NCBI GenBank assembly: GCA_016207515.1
Contig: JACQPN010000010.1
Span: 1-64,000 of the forward strand
Direction of reading: 5' to 3'
From: Euryarchaeota archaeon
Lineage (GTDB): Archaea > Thermoplasmatota > SW-10-69-26 > JACQPN01
Length of the DNA stretch: 64,000 nt
The notes beneath the pieces were generated by a model that ran no database searches, was not told the DNA's origin, and was given only the letters and a program-made list of their open reading frames with translations. How positions within the stretch are numbered: the stretch's first letter is position 1; each line of letters begins with the position of its first letter. This document shows, in pieces, positions 59,166 through 64,000 of this stretch. Both the position numbers and the translations under genes were made by a program.

Positions 59166-59260
59166 GGGCCCAGCCGGGTTTTCGCTGGACTCGCCCCGGC
59201 TCGTCCGCTTGGAATCCAGCTGGTCCCATGAAGCGCCATTCGCTACGCTCATGGCTTTCA
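59166..59260 (-). repeat. Structured trailer of the CAT-anticodon tRNA
   Basis: Same order as at tRNA-Ala, on the minus strand: a hairpin (59260-59229; about nine base pairs), an antisense copy of the tRNA 3' end (59227-59211), an inner stem (GGAC...GTCC), then a sense copy of the tRNA 3' end (59182-59166, CCCGGCTGGGCCC). The distal copy lies 96 bases from the mature end. The hairpin loop TCGCTACGCTC (plus strand) closely matches TCGCTCACGCTC at tRNA-Ala, and both sit between CCATTCGC and GCTCATGG blocks. Confidence 0.7.
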
Positions 59261-59334
59261 TGGGCCCAGCCGGATTTGAACCGGCGACCAATCGGTTATG
59301 AGCCGAACGCTCCACCGGACTAAGCTATGGGCCC
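59261..59334 (-). tRNA. tRNA with CAT anticodon (elongator Met or Ile2)
   Basis: 74 bases on the minus strand. Acceptor GGGCCCA pairs perfectly with TGGGCCC, discriminator A. The anticodon loop is CTCATAA with anticodon CAT, and the T arm is GCCGG-TTCAAAT-CCGGC. It does not start with the AGCGGG typical of archaeal initiator tRNA, so it is elongator Met or the Ile2 species whose C34 is modified to agmatidine. Sequence alone does not separate these. No CCA or intron is encoded. Confidence 0.9.
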
Positions 59335-59426
59335 GGCGACTGCCAATCAATGGGGCAATCGACTGCCCGGACGACGTCGCCAAGGCCGGTCGTCCCAGGC
59401 CGACGGGTCCGCGAAGCGAACCGCGA

Positions 59427-59433
59427 CTATAAG
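59427..59433 (-). promoter_or_regulatory. TATA box for the CAT-anticodon tRNA
   Basis: CTTATAG on the minus strand within CACTTATAGTCG, about 95 bases before the mature tRNA. Transcription would start near 59404, leaving a leader of about 70 bases that contains small hairpins (GGGCA-TGCCC; GGACGAC-GTCGTCC). Confidence 0.45.
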
Positions 59434-59558
59434 TGATTGGCGAGCCGGATTGGCGCCCGCGCGGGCCGCACAGGGGGTGGTCGCCTTCCTGTGGCCCCCT
59501 TCCCCCTTTCCAGAACCTTTTTTAGCCGCTAGCAGCGTGTGGAGGCCCGGTAGGACCC

Positions 59559-60134
59559 GTGGAAGTCGAACGTCTGCTCGTCGATGGGGAAACATACGTG
59601 AAGAACGCCGAGGAGGCGCTCGAGCGCGTCATCATCAACGCGGACCAGCTCTACGTCTGGGACAACCAGGTCGAGGTCATCGACACGTTCCTCGCCGACA
59701 CCGAGGACATCAGCGGCGGAGATCCGAAGATCGGCGACCTGCGAAGCAAGCTCCGGGAGCTAAAGACCAGGATCGAGAAGAAGAGCGCGGAGTTCCTCGC
59801 GAAGGCCGAGGGCCAGGAACTCCCGGAAGACCCGCCCGAGGACGAGGCGGTCGCAGAGTTCGAATCGTTCGGCGCGGATTTCCTGAAGATGGCCAACGAC
59901 GCTTTGAAGGCGAAGGTGAAGGACGTGTCGGAGCTTCCCGATTGGGAGGAGCCCCTAGCGATCATCAACTCGTATCTTGCCGATTCGGAACCGTACGCGG
60001 GCAAGGGCAAGTTGCCGAAGATCCGGACGGACCTCAAGGCGAAGAAGGCCGAGTTGGCGACGAAGATCCGGGACATCGTCGAGAAGTGGCGCCAACAGGA
60101 TATGGCGGGCGGCGAAGACGAAGGCGACGACTGA
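59559..60134 (+). CDS. Acidic helical protein with an internal duplication
   Basis: 191 residues from a GTG. Two similar segments are visible: VEVIDTFLADTEDISGGDPK...LRSKLRELKTRIEKK (about 38-75) and LAIINSYLADSEPYAGKGKL...IRTDLKAKKAELATKIRD (about 130-172). Each is a short helix, a YLAD/FLAD turn, a basic pair and a long charged helix, suggesting a repeated helical hairpin. There is no signal or membrane segment, and the tail is acidic (GGEDEGDD). I do not recognise the family. A T-rich TATA-like CCTTTTTTAG (59516-59525) lies upstream. Confidence 0.6.
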   Translation: MEVERLLVDGETYVKNAEEALERVIINADQLYVWDNQVEVIDTFLADTEDISGGDPKIGDLRSKLRELKTRIEKKSAEFLAKAEGQELPEDPPEDEAVAEFESFGADFLKMANDALKAKVKDVSELPDWEEPLAIINSYLADSEPYAGKGKLPKIRTDLKAKKAELATKIRDIVEKWRQQDMAGGEDEGDD

Positions 60135-60195
60135 CCGCCACCAAGCGATTGAGTCTCCGGAAGCCGCGTCCACGGCCGCCGTCGGACGGGGCGTC

Positions 60196-60396
60196 GTGGA
60201 AGGGGCGAGCACCGCCGGGCGGCGCCACGGGACGCTCCTTGCCGCCGGCACGGTCGCGCTCTGCGTCGGTTGCGGGGGGCTCGCCACTTTGGTCTACGGC
60301 GTGCTCGGGACCGGCGCCTTTGCGACAGGTGTTGCCTACGGTGCGCCGCCCCTGGTCGTCCTTGGAGCGTTTCTCTTTTGGGCATCTCGCCGGTGA
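60196..60396 (+). CDS. Small two-TM protein
   Basis: About 66 residues from a GTG. Two hydrophobic helices (GTLLAAGTVALCVGCGGLAT and AYGAPPLVVLGAFLFWA) flank a glycine-rich turn. A CVGC motif lies in the first helix. The start is uncertain because the frame is open upstream. Low support beyond the helix pattern. Confidence 0.35.
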   Translation: MEGASTAGRRHGTLLAAGTVALCVGCGGLATLVYGVLGTGAFATGVAYGAPPLVVLGAFLFWASRR

Positions 60397-60401
60397 CAGG
60401 G

Positions 60402-60409
60402 TTTATGCA
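60402..60409 (+). promoter_or_regulatory. TATA box for the 39-residue gene
   Basis: TTTATGCA is centred about 25.5 bases upstream of the GTG at 60431, matching the leaderless spacing of other genes here. Confidence 0.5.
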
Positions 60410-60430
60410 CATGGAACCCTCTTGGCGCCC

Positions 60431-60550
60431 GTGAAGCCCAAGAAGAAGCTCCCCTCCATCGAGATCGAAGGCAAGTCGGAGGAGAGTTTCGAGTTCCGAG
60501 ATGGCAAGATTGTCCGCGTGAAGAGGGAGAAGAAGCCCGGATCCGAATAG
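60431..60550 (+). CDS. 39-residue basic/acidic protein of unknown function
   Basis: Starts at a GTG placed at the predicted leaderless transcript start. The protein begins (M)KPKKKLPSIEIEGKSEES and ends with FRDGKIVRVKREKKPGSE: alternating charges, and a short strand-like IEIEGK and FEFRDGKIVRV pair that could form a beta hairpin. It is too short for domain recognition. Support is the promoter spacing and the ordered charge pattern; conservation was not tested. Confidence 0.45.
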   Translation: MKPKKKLPSIEIEGKSEESFEFRDGKIVRVKREKKPGSE

Positions 60551-60601
60551 TTGGGAGAGGCCCCTTACCGGTATGGTTCCCCTCTTTGGGCATTCCGTTG
60601 G

Positions 60602-60610
60602 TTATAATTA
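60602..60610 (+). promoter_or_regulatory. TATA box for the Kelch/PKD gene
   Basis: TTATAATTA lies about 50 bases before the TTG at 60657, with AAGGAGAGGG (60635-60644) between them as ribosome-binding candidate. Confidence 0.55.
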
Positions 60611-60656
60611 GACGTGATACCGTGGGCCACGACCTAAGGAGAGGGCGAAACAAATA

Positions 60657-62828
60657 TTGAGACGGAAAGGGGCCGATGGTCTCGTCATCGTCTTGATGGT
60701 GGCGCTCATGACGCTCACCCCCGGGTGGAGCCAGGCCCAAGCCTCGCACGAGACGGGCGGCATCTCGCTTGCGGGGGCGGTCCTTCCGACCGGGAGAGCG
60801 CGATCGGCCGCCGTGGGGATTACTGGGACCGCCTACGTGTTCGGAGGTAACGACGGAAGCGCGCTCGACGCCGTACTCGCCTACTCGCCCGCCACCGATT
60901 CTTTGACCCAGATCTCGGTGAAACTGCCGTCCGGCCGCTACGGTTCAAGTGCTGCGACCGACGGGCGCTCCGCCTACGTGTTCGGGGGCCGCAACCACAC
61001 TTCTTTCTTCGATGAGATCGCGGTCTTCGATCCAGACGCTCCCTCGCTTCGCGTGGACGGTGGACGGCTTCCGACCGCTCGCGCCTTCACAAGCGCCGTC
61101 TGGACGGGCTCGACCGCCCTGGTCTTTGGAGGCCTCGGGCCTTCCGGGCCGCTCGATTCGATCGTGCAGTACGACCCGGGGACCGGCGTCGCCACCACAC
61201 TTGAGGCGAGGTTGCCGTACCCCCTTTTCGACGCGAGCGCCATCTGGGACGGGGAGGCCGCGTTGATCTTCGGCGGGTTCGACAACGTGAGCCTGCGACG
61301 CGAGGTGCTCCGTTTCGACCCCGCCGTGGGGGCCGTGACGACCATGGGCGCAAGGTTGCCCTCCGCCCGTGACCAGACGAGCGCTGTTTGGAACGGCGCT
61401 AACGCCTACGTCTACGGCGGGGGGACGGGGACCTTGCTCTTGCGCGAGGTGCTTCGCTACTCGCCATCGTCCGACACTTTTTTCATCATGGCCGAGAAGC
61501 TTCCGAGCGGGCGCGACCAGTCGAGCGCCGCGTGGGTCGGGAACCGCGCCTTGGTCTTTGGAGGCTTTGGCGGGTTGATGCCGCTTTCAGAGATCGTGAG
61601 ACACGAGCCGCCGAACCAGGCACCCGTCGCCGCCTTCGACCATCTCACTCGGCGGCTCGCGGCAACGGTCGACGCATCGGATTCGACCGACCCCGACGGG
61701 AGCATCGTGTCGTATTCGTGGGATTGGGGCGACGGCTCCGACCCGGGCCTTGGCGTAACGGCGACTCACGACTACGAAAGTGAAGGCACGTATGCCGTCG
61801 CGCTTACCGTGAGAGACGGTGCGGGAGCGAGTGCCAAGACATCGAAGGACATCGTCGTGTCGAGCGTGAACCAATCGCCGGTGGCCGACTTCAGGCACAC
61901 GACGCGAGCGCTCGTCGCGAAGGTCGACGCCTCGTCCGCCACGGATTTCGATGGGGCCATAGTGTCCTACGAGTGGCGTTGGGGGGACTCGAGCGCCGCT
62001 GGCATGGGCGTCATCACGGAGCACTCGTTCCCTGAGCCCGGAACGTACGCGGTCACGCTCAAGGTGATCGACGACGAAGGTCTTTCCAGTACGGTCGTGC
62101 GGGATGTGGCGGTCTCGAAGTCCAACTTCCCGCCTACACCCGCCTTCGTGGCCGCGGTCGATGGATTGGCGATGACCGTGGATGCAAGCGCTTCATCGGA
62201 CACGGACGGACGGATCGTGTCGTACTCGTGGAATTGGAGCGATGGCACGCCGGACGGGGCCGGTCGTTCGACGGCCCACAGGTTCGGCTCCCCCGGCGCC
62301 TACACGGTCACCCTCCAAGTGACTGACGACGCGGGCGCCATCGGCGTATCGAGCCAGTCGGCGGTGGTGGAGGGTGTCGGCGAAGAGCCCGACGAGTCGG
62401 GTGACGCGCCGGTGTTCGCGCTCGTGGGCTTCGCTTTGGAGCCTGAAAAACCCCTGCGCGGCGATTCGGTCGTCGCGAGGCTCACGATATCGAACCAGGG
62501 GAACGCCACGGGGACGGCGACGGTCCGGTTGCGCGTCAACGATTCCGTCTACGACGTCCGTTTGGTCACCCTTCCGGCCGGCGAGACGCTGATCGTCCGC
62601 TTCAAGGGATTGAAGCTCGAAGCCGAGGGTCTTTACCGGTTCGAATCGGGGATCGTCGGAGGCCCGCAATCCCAGCCGATCACCGTGGACGTCCCCATGG
62701 GATCGAAGGCGGATCCGATGGATGAAGGATTGAAGACGGCCGTCCCGAACCTCCCATTGGAAGGGTTCCTCGCACTCGCTTGCGCCTGCGCGGGCGGCGC
62801 CCTCGTTCGACGACGCAATAGCAGATAG
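60657..62828 (+). CDS. Kelch-repeat and PKD-domain surface protein
   Basis: 723 residues from a TTG. A signal peptide (LVIVLMVALMTLTPGWSQAQ) precedes about six Kelch repeats (residues about 45-320; ending patterns AYVFGGND, AYVFGGRN, ALVFGGLG, ALIFGGFD, AYVYGGGT, ALVFGGFG), forming a beta-propeller. Three PKD domains follow (about 325-580; SYSWDWGDG, YEWRWGDS, SYSWNWSDG), then a CARDB-like domain (LTISNQGNATGTATVRLRVN). The C-terminus is LPLEGFLALACACAGGALVR plus basic residues, a likely anchor. It should be a large extracellular binding or structural protein. Similar end motifs occur in the 57234 protein. Confidence 0.85.
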   Translation: MRRKGADGLVIVLMVALMTLTPGWSQAQASHETGGISLAGAVLPTGRARSAAVGITGTAYVFGGNDGSALDAVLAYSPATDSLTQISVKLPSGRYGSSAATDGRSAYVFGGRNHTSFFDEIAVFDPDAPSLRVDGGRLPTARAFTSAVWTGSTALVFGGLGPSGPLDSIVQYDPGTGVATTLEARLPYPLFDASAIWDGEAALIFGGFDNVSLRREVLRFDPAVGAVTTMGARLPSARDQTSAVWNGANAYVYGGGTGTLLLREVLRYSPSSDTFFIMAEKLPSGRDQSSAAWVGNRALVFGGFGGLMPLSEIVRHEPPNQAPVAAFDHLTRRLAATVDASDSTDPDGSIVSYSWDWGDGSDPGLGVTATHDYESEGTYAVALTVRDGAGASAKTSKDIVVSSVNQSPVADFRHTTRALVAKVDASSATDFDGAIVSYEWRWGDSSAAGMGVITEHSFPEPGTYAVTLKVIDDEGLSSTVVRDVAVSKSNFPPTPAFVAAVDGLAMTVDASASSDTDGRIVSYSWNWSDGTPDGAGRSTAHRFGSPGAYTVTLQVTDDAGAIGVSSQSAVVEGVGEEPDESGDAPVFALVGFALEPEKPLRGDSVVARLTISNQGNATGTATVRLRVNDSVYDVRLVTLPAGETLIVRFKGLKLEAEGLYRFESGIVGGPQSQPITVDVPMGSKADPMDEGLKTAVPNLPLEGFLALACACAGGALVRRRNSR

Positions 62829-62905
62829 GCACGAGAGGCCTTGAGGCGGCCCCGGGCGGCCTTCGATCGCGGTACTTTACGGTAGCTCCCCGCGCGCGCG
62901 GCTTT

Positions 62906-63436
62906 TCACTTGTACAGCTTTTCGCCTGCGGGGATCCCGACTTTCAACCAGTTCTCCATGGGAGCAAGCGGGCAACTGTAATCCTCGTTGTAGGCGCAGT
63001 ATGGATTGTACGCCGCGTTGAAGTCGAGCTCGAAATGGTCGTCGCTTGACATCTCGAGGTCGAGGTACCGGGCGGCCCCGTAGGTCTCTTTGCCCGAGGT
63101 GAGGTCCCTGAACGCGATGAACAGCGTGTCGCGGGTGCGCTCGGGCGAAACGTAACCTTGGAGGACGCACTCGACCCCGTCGAGCTCGAAGCGCAACCTT
63201 CCGTACTTCTCGTACTCCCGGACGTCCCCGTCGCTCGTTCCCATCTCGATACGTTCGCCCGCAGCGTTGCGGTCGAGCTTCAACCTGAAACGGAGCCTCT
63301 CATCGACGGGGAAATATCTTAGGCCATGGAACGCGGCTCTTTCGGAAGCCGGGATCGGCGACCAAGGGGCCGATTTGAAAGCCTCGTCCTTCTCCTTTCG
63401 GAGGGACTCGACCCTGCTTACGTACCACCCGGCCAA
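62906..63436 (-). CDS. DUF1684 family protein
   Basis: About 176 residues from a TTG at 63436; the start is uncertain as no ATG or GTG is suitable. The conserved DUF1684 blocks are present: SLRKEKDEAFKSAPWSPIPA, HGLRYFPVDERLRFRLKL, and the signature DFNAAYNPYCAYNEDYSCPL near the end, followed by NWLKVGIPAGEKLY. The family is common in bacteria and archaea but has no assigned biochemical role known to me. A TATA-like CATTATCT (minus strand, 63469-63476) lies upstream, and the gene is divergent from the PLP enzyme gene. Confidence 0.8.
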   Translation of the reverse strand: MAGWYVSRVESLRKEKDEAFKSAPWSPIPASERAAFHGLRYFPVDERLRFRLKLDRNAAGERIEMGTSDGDVREYEKYGRLRFELDGVECVLQGYVSPERTRDTLFIAFRDLTSGKETYGAARYLDLEMSSDDHFELDFNAAYNPYCAYNEDYSCPLAPMENWLKVGIPAGEKLYK

Positions 63437-63610
63437 TGAGACGACCCGCCCTGGAGTCGCGACGGGAAAGATAATGTCGTCGTTACCGGGTGGGAAGCGT
63501 CGTCGCGTTTCGCGGATGGCGGCGTCCGGCTTTGTGGCCGTCGTTCGCCATGCGCATGTCGGGCGATCGACCCATCGGGCGGAGGGGGCCTCGGGGGCGG
63601 GCCTTGCCAA

Positions 63611-63618
63611 ATTATATC
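63611..63618 (+). promoter_or_regulatory. TATA box for the PLP enzyme gene
   Basis: ATTATATC centred about 28 bases before the GTG at 63643, again with leaderless spacing. Confidence 0.6.
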
Positions 63619-63642
63619 TTTTGCGACCCTCTTCGTTGCCTC

Positions 63643-64000
63643 GTGGACGAAGAGAAGGAAGCCATCGAGACCCGCCTCATCCACGCAGGCCAGCCGCCGA
63701 ACGGCGAGACCGGCGCGGTCGTCGTTCCCATAAGCCCCGCGACCACCTACGCCCAAGCTAACCTCGGCGAGCATAAAGGCTACGAGTACGGCCGCACGCA
63801 TAACCCGACGCGGCAAGCCCTCGAAGCGTGCATCGCGGACGTCGAGGGCGGAAAGCGCGGGTTCGCGTTCGCAAGCGGCATGAGCGCGATACAGGCCCTG
63901 TCGCATCTTTTCAAATCTGGTGATCACCTTGTCGTGGAGCAGAACTGTTACGGCGGGACGTACCGCTTCCTCACCACGATAATGAAGGACTTCGGCCTTG
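63643..64000 (+). CDS. PLP-dependent trans-sulfuration enzyme (cystathionine gamma-synthase/lyase family), 5' part
   Basis: The first 119 residues are inside the window. KEAIETRLIHAGQPPNGETG, AVVVPISPATTYAQ, YEYGRTHNPTRQALEACIAD and FASGMSAIQALSHLFKSGDH are standard for the Cys/Met metabolism PLP family. These residues give the family but not the activity; the PLP lysine and the substrate-determining parts lie beyond the right edge. Cystathionine gamma-synthase, gamma-lyase or O-acetylhomoserine sulfhydrylase are all possible. The frame continues past 64000. Confidence 0.9.
   Translation, partial: MDEEKEAIETRLIHAGQPPNGETGAVVVPISPATTYAQANLGEHKGYEYGRTHNPTRQALEACIADVEGGKRGFAFASGMSAIQALSHLFKSGDHLVVEQNCYGGTYRFLTTIMKDFGL

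Noticed and set aside
1-64000. CRISPR arrays, rRNA genes, selenocysteine or pyrrolysine codons
   Set aside because: No regularly spaced repeats of 25-40 bases were noticed beyond the 38-base tandem pair, no rRNA core sequences were seen, and no gene requires read-through of a stop codon.

Overview
The window reads as high-GC archaeal DNA, most probably a Thermoplasmata-type euryarchaeon. The signs are archaeal TATA boxes about 26 bases upstream of several start codons (leaderless genes), frequent GTG and TTG starts, tRNA genes without an encoded CCA end, a bacterio-opsin-activator type HTH gene, and many PKD, Kelch and Asp-box surface proteins. The lineage is inferred from gene content only; there is no rRNA here to confirm it.

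Layout. 1-4.3 kb: the tail of a transposase, a radical SAM enzyme, a ribbon-helix-helix gene with a tandemly duplicated promoter, and two membrane proteins. 4.5-10.7 kb (minus): a complete type II DMSO-reductase-family operon (Tat-exported molybdenum catalytic subunit, four-cluster Fe-S subunit, heme b subunit, TorD chaperone). 10.9-12.0 kb (minus): a TauE/SafE exporter and a carboxymuconolactone-decarboxylase-like protein. 12.1-23.0 kb (minus): a polysulfide/thiosulfate-reductase-like operon with its own maturation set (TatA, TorD, a MoaA-like radical SAM enzyme, two large ferredoxins). 23.0-24.3 kb holds no supported gene. 24.3-30.2 kb: enoyl-CoA hydratase, a small membrane/lipoprotein operon, an ArsR-SHOCT-sulfide:quinone reductase-DsrE operon, a DoxX/DoxD protein and a YHS protein. 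30.2-37.2 kb (minus): a five-gene peptide ABC transporter. 37.6-46 kb: a small regulator/membrane/thioredoxin-like set, two Asp-box surface proteins, an amidohydrolase and a split transketolase. 46.3-56.7 kb (plus): two regulators, then an overlapping operon of 2-oxoacid:ferredoxin oxidoreductase (four subunits), an HdrA-MvhD fusion, an HdrC-HdrB-like protein and EtfA-EtfB. 56.9-59.4 kb: tRNA-Ala(GGC) and a CAT-anticodon tRNA on the minus strand, flanking a surface protein. 59.5-64 kb: small unknown proteins, a Kelch/PKD surface protein, a DUF1684 protein and the start of a PLP-dependent trans-sulfuration enzyme.

The genes suggest respiratory use of sulfur compounds and possibly another oxyanion or hydrocarbon substrate. 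Two molybdenum enzymes are exported by Tat and served by dedicated chaperones and a locally encoded TatA; sulfide:quinone reductase, DsrE, DoxX-like and TauE-like proteins fit handling of sulfide, sulfane sulfur and sulfite or sulfonates. Peptide uptake and 2-oxoacid oxidation would supply carbon and electrons. The Kor-Hdr-Etf operon looks like a single electron-transfer machine joining 2-oxoacid oxidation, ferredoxin, an Hdr-type flavin hub and an electron-transfer flavoprotein.

The strongest unexplained signals are that Kor-Hdr-Etf operon and an unusual arrangement around both tRNA genes. Each tRNA 3' end is followed by a hairpin, an antisense copy of that 3' end, and then a second sense copy about 96-99 bases downstream. 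tRNA-Ala has the mirror-image arrangement at its 5' end too. Starts, promoters and functions below are read from sequence alone.
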